Assembly: GCA_023404495.1 (NCBI GenBank)
Contig: JAEYBE010000020.1
Coordinates: forward strand, 12,379-76,378
From: Actinomycetes bacterium
Lineage (GTDB): Bacteria > Actinomycetota > Thermoleophilia > Solirubrobacterales > JACPNS01
Direction of reading: 5' to 3'
Length of the DNA stretch: 64,000 nt
The position numbers and the translations under genes were made by a program. The notes under the pieces are model-generated. The model had not been told where the DNA came from, searched no databases, and saw only the letters and a program-made list of their open reading frames with translations. Positions 7,631-14,492 of the stretch are shown in pieces. How positions within the stretch are numbered: position 1 is the stretch's first letter; each line of letters starts with the position of its first letter.

Positions 7631-8743
7631 TCAGCGGTCCAGTGCGTGAGCCGGCTTACGATCGTCGGGGCGCGGACCGGAGGTCGGCAAGGTGAACGTG
7701 AAATTTGCACCTCCAGCTGAATTGTTGGCAGCGCTGATCGTCCCGCCGTGGGCCTCGACGAGTCCTCGCGCGATCGCCAGGCCCAGGCCTGAGCCGGGGG
7801 TCGAACGCGCAGCATCCCCTCGGAAGAACTGATCGAACACACGAGCGCGCGTCGCCTCGTCGAGCCCCTCTCCCTCGTCGTCGACGGTTACGCGCAATGC
7901 GTCGTCGACGTGCTCGGCCTTCAACGAGACTGCGCCATCAGATGGTGTGTGCCTCAGAGCGTTGATCAATAAATTCATAACCACTCGCTCGACCTTCTCC
8001 GGCGCGCAGTAGATCGTGCGCTCCGGCTGATCGACCTCGGTCGTCAAGCGCACACCGGCCGCCTCGGCCTCGCTGCTGAAGCCGCGTACGCAGGACGCGA
8101 TCAGATCGCCTACGCGAACCTCGTCGTAGCGCAACTGCAACGCGGCCGCGTCGATCATCGCGAGCTCAAACAGGTCGTCGACCAGTTGAGTGAGCCGAGA
8201 AACTTGGTCCTGGAGTCCGGACAAGTACTCCTCTGGCGTTGAGACGCCGTCCTCGATCGCTTCGAGCATCGCCTGCATCGATGCCAGCGGCGTGCGCAGG
8301 TCGTGACTGGCCCACGCCACGAGCTGACGACGAGCGTCAAACAACGACTCGACGGAGTCAGCCATCGTGTTGAACGACTCGGCGAGCTCATCAGTTTCCG
8401 CCACCCCCAGTTTCTCGGCCCGCGCGCTGAAGTCGCCGGCGGCGATCTCGTGCGCCGTAGCGCTGAGCGAGTCGATCGGCTCTGTGATTCCTCGCAGCAG
8501 GAGGATTGCGGCCCCGAGCGCCACGAGGGTCGTGCCGACCACCACCGCCATCACGACGAGGTCGTGCTCGGATTCGAACATGATCAGTCCGCTCGCGACC
8601 ATCGCGATCAGCGGCAACGCCGCCGTAACGAGCAGGGCGCCGATCGTCCGGGCGCGAATCGAGCGCATTCGCATCACAACAGCGGTCGCCGTCAGTCCGG
8701 CGAGGAGCGCAAGCACAAGCACGATGGCCGCCAGCTCGATCAT
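7631..8743 (-). CDS. Membrane sensor histidine kinase (HAMP, HisKA, HATPase)
   Basis: The 370-residue protein has three hydrophobic stretches (about 3-24, 33-55, 62-84), then a HAMP region (about 85-137). The phosphoacceptor is His147 in ASHDLRTPLAS, and the ATP-binding domain has NLLINALRHTP (N box), DEGEGL and GSGLGLAIARG (G boxes). The loops between membrane segments are too short for a sizeable extracellular sensor, so the signal is probably sensed in the membrane or through a partner. It overlaps the response regulator by 4 bp, making them a cognate pair. The neighbouring exported redox proteins suggest envelope redox or stress as the stimulus. Confidence 0.93.
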   Translation of the reverse strand: MIELAAIVLVLALLAGLTATAVVMRMRSIRARTIGALLVTAALPLIAMVASGLIMFESEHDLVVMAVVVGTTLVALGAAILLLRGITEPIDSLSATAHEIAAGDFSARAEKLGVAETDELAESFNTMADSVESLFDARRQLVAWASHDLRTPLASMQAMLEAIEDGVSTPEEYLSGLQDQVSRLTQLVDDLFELAMIDAAALQLRYDEVRVGDLIASCVRGFSSEAEAAGVRLTTEVDQPERTIYCAPEKVERVVMNLLINALRHTPSDGAVSLKAEHVDDALRVTVDDEGEGLDEATRARVFDQFFRGDAARSTPGSGLGLAIARGLVEAHGGTISAANNSAGGANFTFTLPTSGPRPDDRKPAHALDR

Positions 8744-9471
8744 TGGTCAAACCTGTACCCGTGGCCCCAGACCGTCTGCAGATAGCGCGGCTTCGACGGA
8801 TCTGGCTCGATCTTCTCCCTGAGCCGGCGCACATGAACCGAAACGGTCCCGGTGTCGAAAGCGGCCTGGTAGCCCCAGACCCGGGCCATCAACTGGTCGC
8901 GCGAGAAGACCTCTCCCGGGTGACGCACGAGAAACTCCAACAGGTCGAACTCGCGGGTGGTCAGCTTCAACTGCCGGCCTCCGCGCTGGGCCTCGCGCGA
9001 GACTGGATTGATCTCGACATCGGCAAACTTGAGCGGCTCGCGTGCGCTCGGGGACGACGCATCTTCGGCACCGGTTGCGCCAGACCGGCGCAATACGCTG
9101 CGGACGCGCGCCGCGAGTTCTCGCGGCGAGAACGGCTTTCCGAGGTAGTCGTCGGCGCCCAGTTCGAGACCGACGATCCGATCGGTCTCCTCGCTGCGCG
9201 CAGTCAACATGATCACCGGTAGATTTCCGCGCTGGCGAATCCAGGCGCAGAGTTCGAGTCCGCTGATGTAGGGCAACATCAGGTCAAGCACCACCAGCGA
9301 CAGGTCGTCGCCGTGAGTCTCGATCAGCTCGCGTGCGGCCGCGCCGTCGGCCGCTTGCAACGTGCCGAATCCGTCACGTTCGAGATACCGCACAACGACA
9401 TCCCGCACGATTTCCTCATCGTCGACAACGAGCACGGTCTGCGTTGCGCCCGGTTCGCGCAAACTCGGCAC
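8740..9471 (-). CDS. OmpR/PhoB-type response regulator
   Basis: The receiver domain has the acidic pair DDEE (17-20), the phosphorylation site Asp63 in VVLDLMLPY, and the conserved Lys in GKPFSPREL. A winged-helix DNA-binding domain follows, with LTTREFDLLEFLVRHPGEVFSR and VSVHVRRLREKIEPD. I chose the GTG at 9471 (MPSLREPGATQ, 243 residues). TACGAT lies 7 nt upstream in the repeated leaderless pattern, whereas a longer in-frame GTG at 9501 has no such context. Its own promoter would lie in the 40 nt after the dipZ stop, although read-through from dipZ is possible. Confidence 0.93.
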   Translation of the reverse strand: MPSLREPGATQTVLVVDDEEIVRDVVVRYLERDGFGTLQAADGAAARELIETHGDDLSLVVLDLMLPYISGLELCAWIRQRGNLPVIMLTARSEETDRIVGLELGADDYLGKPFSPRELAARVRSVLRRSGATGAEDASSPSAREPLKFADVEINPVSREAQRGGRQLKLTTREFDLLEFLVRHPGEVFSRDQLMARVWGYQAAFDTGTVSVHVRRLREKIEPDPSKPRYLQTVWGHGYRFDQ

Positions 9472-9478
9472 AGGATCA

Positions 9479-9484
9479 ATCGTA
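9479..9484 (-). promoter_or_regulatory. Predicted -10 element of the response regulator gene
   Basis: TACGAT on the minus strand ends 7 nt before the GTG at 9471. It lies inside the coding sequence that a longer start would use, and so supports the shorter start. Confidence 0.5.
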
Positions 9485-9511
9485 TTTGTTTGGCCGTACA
9501 CGCGCGACCGC

Positions 9512-11290
9512 TCACCCGAATGTGAAGGCGTAGCCGGAGACGCCGCGCGCGAATCTCAGCGTCACCCGATGGTTCTCCGCCCGGGGGAACACCGCAAGCG
9601 AGTAGAGGCGCTGCTTTGAAACTCGCACGTAGCCACCGCGAACGTCGGACCCCGATGCCTGGGCACTGATCGGACGCCCGTCCACCTCCACGGCGACCCG
9701 TCGAGGTCTGCCGGGCGAGCTGAGGACCAGATAGACGCGCCGCGCGCGGATGTCGGCGTGGATCCGAGACCCAGCCCCAGCAGCGCGTGCGTACTGATCG
9801 GCGATCTTCCACCGCCCGATGAACCGAAAGGCGTCCTCGCCGCCCCCGGCCGCACCCGCCGGATATGTATGCGTGCCCGGCGTGATCGGACCGTTGGACC
9901 AGCCGTCGGCGCGCGCGGCCCCGAGATAAGTCTCACGGGTGACCGGCTCGTCGGACGGTCGAACGACACCGGATGTGCGCGTCGCATCGCCCAGCTTGCG
10001 CTTGCCGGTCTCTGCGAGCAACGAGCGAATCTGCTGCTCGGTCTTCTCGTATTCGCCCTCGCCGAAATGTGTCGCACGCACTCGACCCTTGGAATCAACT
10101 AGATAGTGCGCTGGCCAGTACTGATTTGCGTAGTTGTCCCAAGTCCGGTACGCGTTGTCCTGCGCGACGGGGTATTCAATGCCCGCCTGCTTGACCGCCG
10201 CTTGGACGTTGCCCGCTGATCGCTCAAATGCGAACTCCGGCGTGTGCACGCCGACGATCACGAGGCCGTCGTCCCGGTACTTGCGGTCCCAGGCCCTCAG
10301 GTACGGCTGCGTTCGAATGCAGTTGATGCACGTGTAGGTCCAAAAGTCGACAAGCACGACTTTGCCTCGAAGCTGCGCGAGGGTCAGCCGCTCGCCACCG
10401 GGGGTGTTGAACCACTCCTGGGTGCCGACGATTTCCGGTGCCGTGCCCAGCACCGGGAGTGAAGAGCGCACTCCCGGCTGCGACTCGATTTCACGTTCCC
10501 GCTGGGCGAGTTCGTTGCTTGATCCGCGCGCACGATCAAGGTCGTCCCGCACAGCTTCCGACTGCTCGAGCTTCCCGGTCGGATTGACGAGTGAAGACGG
10601 CAGCCCACTCGCGATCGCGGTCTGAAAGCGCGTGTCGAGATTCGCGAACATCGCCACGGCGACAAACACCATCGCCAGACCCATCGCGTACTGGATCCGT
10701 TGGCTGCGCGAGATCAGCGGACCGATCAAGCGACGTCCGCCGACCATCAGGGCAAGGAACGTCGCTGCCGAGCCAAGCCCGTATGCCAACGCGACGACCA
10801 GGCGCTGCGTTGAGTACGGCTGCGCGGCCGTAGCCGTGATCACCCCGGCAAGGATCGGCCCGGCGCAAGGCGCATAAACGAAGCCCAGTCCGCTACCGAT
10901 GAGGAAGCCAGACCAAAATCCCTCCTTACCTTCAGCCAGTTCCTGAGTCGTCCCGGCAACTTTGCCGGCGCCACGTGAAGTCAACCGGCTGAGCTGGAAC
11001 TCGACCCAGTCGCCCGCGCGCGGAAGCAGCAACGACAGTCCGAACACCAGCAACACGGCGATCGCGAACGTGCGGATCAATCCATCCGGGAGGCCGAGCG
11101 CGCTGATCACGTAGACCAGAAGCACGACCGCGAGCGTGAACGACGCGGCCAGCCCGGCGGCGATCCCAAGCGGCCGCCTGCGGCCCCCGGTGACGCCGGC
11201 CGCAAATACGACAGGAAGTACCGGGAGCGCGCAGGGCGAGACGGCTGTTGCCGCCCCGGCCAAGAACGCGAGTGCGATCAGAAGAACCAC
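9512..11290 (-). CDS. dipZ: DipZ-type protein: CcdA membrane domain fused to a TlpA-like thioredoxin and a C-terminal beta domain
   Basis: This 592-residue fusion begins with a CcdA/DsbD-like membrane region (about 1-220, starting with VSPCALPVLPVVFAAG). It continues with an extracytoplasmic thioredoxin domain (about 275-440) with active site CINC in WTYTCINCIRT, and ends with a beta-rich domain of about 140 residues. DipZ proteins of mycobacteria have this architecture and carry reducing equivalents across the membrane to thioredoxin-like proteins outside. The start is GTG. It lies 18 nt after a secreted-repeat gene and upstream of the two-component genes, suggesting one operon. Confidence 0.9.
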   Translation of the reverse strand: MVLLIALAFLAGAATAVSPCALPVLPVVFAAGVTGGRRRPLGIAAGLAASFTLAVVLLVYVISALGLPDGLIRTFAIAVLLVFGLSLLLPRAGDWVEFQLSRLTSRGAGKVAGTTQELAEGKEGFWSGFLIGSGLGFVYAPCAGPILAGVITATAAQPYSTQRLVVALAYGLGSAATFLALMVGGRRLIGPLISRSQRIQYAMGLAMVFVAVAMFANLDTRFQTAIASGLPSSLVNPTGKLEQSEAVRDDLDRARGSSNELAQREREIESQPGVRSSLPVLGTAPEIVGTQEWFNTPGGERLTLAQLRGKVVLVDFWTYTCINCIRTQPYLRAWDRKYRDDGLVIVGVHTPEFAFERSAGNVQAAVKQAGIEYPVAQDNAYRTWDNYANQYWPAHYLVDSKGRVRATHFGEGEYEKTEQQIRSLLAETGKRKLGDATRTSGVVRPSDEPVTRETYLGAARADGWSNGPITPGTHTYPAGAAGGGEDAFRFIGRWKIADQYARAAGAGSRIHADIRARRVYLVLSSPGRPRRVAVEVDGRPISAQASGSDVRGGYVRVSKQRLYSLAVFPRAENHRVTLRFARGVSGYAFTFG

Positions 11291-11308
11291 TGGCAGACGA
11301 AGCGAGCG

Positions 11309-11761
11309 TCAGCCGCGCTTCTTGATCGCGTGTCCGCGCGCGTTCATCACGTACCAGAGGCCACCGAACTCGAAGACTCCCTGGCAGAGCACCTGATTGG
11401 CACGGGTTTCGTCGACGTAGTAGTAGAGCGGGTGCCCGTTGTACGTGACCTGCGTTTTTCCGCTGCGGCGGCGTGTGGTGCCGAGCTTGGACTGGCGCGC
11501 GCCTCCGCGCGCCCTCGGCTCGCCTTTGGTCAGCACCGGCGGCCACTCTTTTGCGCATTCGCCGTAGCACCGGCTGGTCGACGAACGCTCTTTCGTGAAC
11601 AGATATATCGAGCGGCCACGGCTGTCCTGCAGGATCGATCCGTATGGACTCACCTTGCCCGTTTTGATTACGCGGCCTGTCGCCGCCGAGGCAGTACCCG
11701 CAGCCGCGAGTGCAGACAGCACTACGAGTGTGGCTGCGAGCGAAATCAGCTTGAGCTTCAT
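11309..11761 (-). CDS. Secreted-repeat (COG4315-type) exported protein
   Basis: The 150-residue protein has a cleavable signal peptide (MKLKLISLAATLVVLSALAAAG, ending near ASA at 26) with no lipobox. It contains the secreted-repeat pattern: ILQDSRGRSIYLFTKE, CYGECAKEWPPVLT with paired cysteines, TYNGHPLYYYVDE, and a final cysteine in VLCQGVFEFGGLWYV. GGAAGAG sits before the ATG. The function of the family is unsettled. Placement directly before dipZ suggests its cysteines could be DipZ substrates, which is inference. It is paralogous to the lipoprotein encoded just upstream. Confidence 0.87.
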   Translation of the reverse strand: MKLKLISLAATLVVLSALAAAGTASAATGRVIKTGKVSPYGSILQDSRGRSIYLFTKERSSTSRCYGECAKEWPPVLTKGEPRARGGARQSKLGTTRRRSGKTQVTYNGHPLYYYVDETRANQVLCQGVFEFGGLWYVMNARGHAIKKRG

Positions 11762-11784
11762 GGTCTCTTCCTCGCCCTTTGGGT

Positions 11785-12357
11785 CTAGCTGCTGGTGATC
11801 GCGTCGCCAGACTTGTCGATCACGTACCAGATGCCGCCGAACTCATTGACTGCCTGGCAGAGCACCTGGTTTGCAGGCTCGTCGACGTAGTAGTAGAGAG
11901 GATGGCCGTTGTAGGTGACTTGGGTCCCTCCACCCTTGCGCTTGGTGGTTCCGAGCTTCTTCGCGTCAACGCCACCGCCCGCGACCGGGTCGCCCTTGGT
12001 CAGCACCGGAGGCCACGCGTCTGCGCATTCGCCGTAGCACTCGCTCTTCTCCGAACTTTCCTTGGTGAAGAGGTAGATCGTGCGGCCCTTGCTGTCCTGC
12101 AGGATCTTGCCGAACGGGCTGACGCTTCCGAGCTTGATTTTCTTGCCGTCGGCCTTCATAGCTTCGTCAGCCTTCATCGCGGCAGCGTCCTTGTCAGCCA
12201 TCTTGTCCTGCATGGCATCGCCGGTCATGCCGGTCGCTTCCTTTGCTTTGGATTCGGAAGCGGCGGTGCTGTTGTCGTTTGATCCGCACCCCGCAACCAC
12301 CAGCGCCAGGAGCGCGGCAAGGACGAGTATCGAAACGTTTCGGACTGAGAACTTCAA
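11785..12357 (-). CDS. Secreted-repeat (COG4315-type) lipoprotein
   Basis: This 190-residue protein has a lipoprotein signal: a hydrophobic core followed by LVVAGC at about 19-24, so Cys24 is probably lipidated. A charged Lys/Ala/Asp-rich spacer of about 60 residues follows. The secreted-repeat domain then has YLFTKESSEKSECYGECADAWPPVLT-type cysteine spacing and TYNGHPLYYYVDE. It differs from its downstream paralogue by membrane anchoring and by the spacer. The start is TTG at 12357 with AAAGG 8 nt before it. It heads the run that continues through dipZ to the two-component genes. Confidence 0.87.
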   Translation of the reverse strand: MKFSVRNVSILVLAALLALVVAGCGSNDNSTAASESKAKEATGMTGDAMQDKMADKDAAAMKADEAMKADGKKIKLGSVSPFGKILQDSKGRTIYLFTKESSEKSECYGECADAWPPVLTKGDPVAGGGVDAKKLGTTKRKGGGTQVTYNGHPLYYYVDEPANQVLCQAVNEFGGIWYVIDKSGDAITSS

Positions 12358-12458
12358 GATGTGCCTTTCGCTTGGAGACGGAGTACGCAGACCATCTTCT
12401 CCCCTGGGGCACGAAAATTCTTGAACAGTTCCTTACGGATTCGTTACGCGAGTCGCGT
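12358..12458. other. Intergenic region upstream of the lipoprotein gene
   Basis: About 100 bp of visibly lower GC than the flanking genes lies between the asparaginase stop and the lipoprotein TTG start. It should hold the operon promoter. I cannot assign a convincing -35/-10 pair or terminator. Confidence 0.35.
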
Positions 12459-13430
12459 TCAGATCGGCGTCACGTGAAAAGGCTCATACTCGCGCCCGAG
12501 TGAGATCGTCAGGATCAGCCGGGTACGTGCCTTGTAGGAATCGAGGTGGTTCTCGAAGTGCACGCCACTCTCGATCAACTCGTCCCATTTGTTCGGGTAG
12601 ACGTCCTGAGCGATCGTCGGGCCGTTGGCGCAGCGGGTGGTGACGATCACCGGGATCTTCGAAGCCGTCTCGATGATCGCGTCTTTCATCGAACTCGGCA
12701 CCGAGCCGGTTCCGGTCGACTCGATGACGATGCCCTTGGCCACCGACGTCATCAGCTCGAGTGCGTCCGGGCTTGTGCCAACGCCGACCGTGAGAATCGG
12801 GACGATTGGATCGCGATCGTCGAGCGGCGTGTAGTCGCCGATCCAGTTGGCCTGGGGCCGCGCACTGATCCGCTCGAACTCGTTCTCGACAACGCGCCCG
12901 ACGGCAGAACCCTCGCGGATGTTGAAGGCGTCCATCGCCGCCGAATCACGCTTGACCGCGGACCATGCCGGCAGGCAGTAGCGGTACATGCAGATCACGG
13001 TGCCCATCGACTCGCCGCTGCGTGCGGCGATGAAAGACGCGGTGAGGTTGCTGATGCCGTCGTACTCGGGGTGATCGGCCGGCAGCATCGATCCGGTGAA
13101 GATCACGTCCGGATTGCCGAGCGCCTCGGCGATGAAGAACGCCGCGTCCTCCATCGTGTCGGTGCCGTGCGTGACGATCACCGAGTCGTTCTCGGCCAGC
13201 GCCTGCTTGACCTCTCCGGCGAGATTCGAGAGCAAGCTGAAGGAGAGGTCTTCCGAGGGGATGCGATGCGGCTCGTACATCGTCACCTCAACATCAGCGA
13301 CATGTGCGCCCTCGTCGAGCATCGCCACCAAGTGGGCGCCGCCGAGCGCCGGCCGGTGCGACTCGGAATCGCTCTCGCGACGCATGCTGATCGTGCCACC
13401 CGTGGTGACCATGCCGATGCGGTATGCCAT
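12459..13430 (-). CDS. Type I-like L-asparaginase family protein
   Basis: The 323-residue protein hydrolyses asparagine (or a related amide) to aspartate. It shows both threonine motifs of the family: TTGGTIS near residue 9 and THGTDTMEDAAF near residue 85, which carries the second Thr-Asp pair. No signal peptide is visible, so it should be cytoplasmic. I chose the ATG at 13430 (MAYRIGMVTTGG). TAGGAT lies 8 nt upstream, and the in-frame sequence further upstream reads like out-of-frame noise. Glutaminase or Glu-tRNA amidotransferase-D activity is less likely given the length. Confidence 0.88.
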   Translation of the reverse strand: MAYRIGMVTTGGTISMRRESDSESHRPALGGAHLVAMLDEGAHVADVEVTMYEPHRIPSEDLSFSLLSNLAGEVKQALAENDSVIVTHGTDTMEDAAFFIAEALGNPDVIFTGSMLPADHPEYDGISNLTASFIAARSGESMGTVICMYRYCLPAWSAVKRDSAAMDAFNIREGSAVGRVVENEFERISARPQANWIGDYTPLDDRDPIVPILTVGVGTSPDALELMTSVAKGIVIESTGTGSVPSSMKDAIIETASKIPVIVTTRCANGPTIAQDVYPNKWDELIESGVHFENHLDSYKARTRLILTISLGREYEPFHVTPI

Positions 13431-13438
13431 CTGCGCGA

Positions 13439-13444
13439 ATCCTA
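13439..13444 (-). promoter_or_regulatory. Predicted -10 element of the asparaginase gene
   Basis: TAGGAT on the minus strand ends 8 nt before the ATG at 13430, with no Shine-Dalgarno between. It fixes the start at MAYRIG. Confidence 0.5.
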
Positions 13445-13461
13445 CGCGCGGGCGAGGGCGA

Positions 13462-14091
13462 TCAGTACGGCGGCAGGTCGCCGTGCCAGTCGCCGAGCCG
13501 CTTGAAGGCGCGCCAGAACTCCCGCTTGTAGGGCTCGTCGTCCAGGCAGTCGTCCAGATCCGGTGTGAGCAGCGCCTCGCAGTGCGCCGTCCACGGCTGC
13601 ACCTGTCCAAGGCGCGACTCGAGCTGCGCGGCACCCGGCATTCCCAGCACGTTGACGTCGTCAAGTGCCGCTTCGCCCATCACCACGAGGATCCGCGGCT
13701 GCACGATCATCAACTCGTCGAGCACTCGGGCAGTGCATGATTCGGCTGCTTCCATCGGATCAACGGGGCATTTCACGCTGACCGTGCCGTAGACGGTCAG
13801 CGGGTCGATCCCCAGCCGCTTGAACGACTTCTGCAGCGCGATCCCGGCGCGCCCATAGAAGGCGACGCCCTCCTCGACCTCCGCCGGCTTTGCGGTGTGC
13901 TTGAGCAGAAAGATGTCGGCCTGCGGGTGTCCGCTGCCGAGTACCGGCATCAGGTGTCCGCGCGGACACTCGTCGCAGTCGTGGATCTCGTGCGCCAGCG
14001 AGTTGAGCTCGCGGATCGCGCGATCGAGATAGCGCTCGCGGATCTCGTCGTCGGTGCTCAGTTTGTCTGGAGTTGGCATTTCGTCCGTCAT
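13462..14091 (-). CDS. Uracil-DNA glycosylase-like protein with altered motifs
   Basis: The 209-residue protein resembles family 4/5 uracil-DNA glycosylases. It has a CDEC pair (Cys39, Cys42) and two further cysteines (108 and 119), enough for a [4Fe-4S] cluster, plus the fold marker FYGRAGIALQKSFKRLGI. Motif A is unusual. Where family 4 enzymes have GEAPG after VGSGxPxAD, this protein reads LKHTAKP. No clear HPS-type second motif is visible near the C-terminus. It may recognise another lesion or be a non-catalytic relative. It lies 31 nt upstream of the asparaginase start. Confidence 0.7.
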   Translation of the reverse strand: MTDEMPTPDKLSTDDEIRERYLDRAIRELNSLAHEIHDCDECPRGHLMPVLGSGHPQADIFLLKHTAKPAEVEEGVAFYGRAGIALQKSFKRLGIDPLTVYGTVSVKCPVDPMEAAESCTARVLDELMIVQPRILVVMGEAALDDVNVLGMPGAAQLESRLGQVQPWTAHCEALLTPDLDDCLDDEPYKREFWRAFKRLGDWHGDLPPY

Positions 14092-14492
14092 TGATCTTTC
14101 GTGAAGGATGACGACTGTTCATGCCATCCGTGCTGTCAAGTTGGATCAGCGGCCGCCGGAGAGTGAAACGCGTCCAGCGCATGCCGCCGATGGTGATTGA
14201 TTCAGGGTCGGGCGATGCGGTTCCTTCGCTCCATAACGTCGGCGCAACGACCGCTGCCCCGCGCAAGGGCCGTTGCGGAGATCGCGGACGTGCAGGAGAG
14301 AAGCGGACGAACGGTCCTTCGCATGCAAGCGATTTGCGGTATAACGGAAGGAACGTTGGCTGATTAAGCGCCTCGACCGCAGATGGCAGGAGCCGAGACC
14401 TCCCGTCCGCAAGCTTGCGTCGCAGCGTCGGCCAACGAAGTTCAATGGACTGGGCTCAGAAGGAGCCGGCCGACCGCGCGACTAGCTGGGAG
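14092..14492. other. 401-bp region with no recognised gene
   Basis: Neither strand has an open frame with recognisable protein similarity. The short frames here are arginine-rich and look like noise. I looked for tRNA, tmRNA, SRP and RNase P signatures and saw none. AGCCGGCC (14464-14471) can pair with GGCCGGCT (14501-14508) across a 29-nt loop just after the glycosyltransferase stop, a weak terminator candidate. The region should contain the promoter of the UDG-like gene. An unrecognised small RNA is possible. Confidence 0.4.

Noticed and set aside
12546..13505. Plus-strand open frame of about 320 codons opposite the asparaginase gene
   Set aside because: No recognisable motif, and the minus-strand frame has both asparaginase threonine motifs.
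13431..13664. N-terminal extension of the asparaginase by 78 residues
   Set aside because: Ser/Arg/Thr-rich sequence lying antisense or out of frame to the UDG-like gene end. The family starts just before TTGGTIS.
14121..14445. Two small open frames, one per strand, in the gap after the UDG-like gene
   Set aside because: Arg/Ser-rich translations without ribosome-binding site, promoter pattern or similarity. They look like random frames in high-GC DNA.
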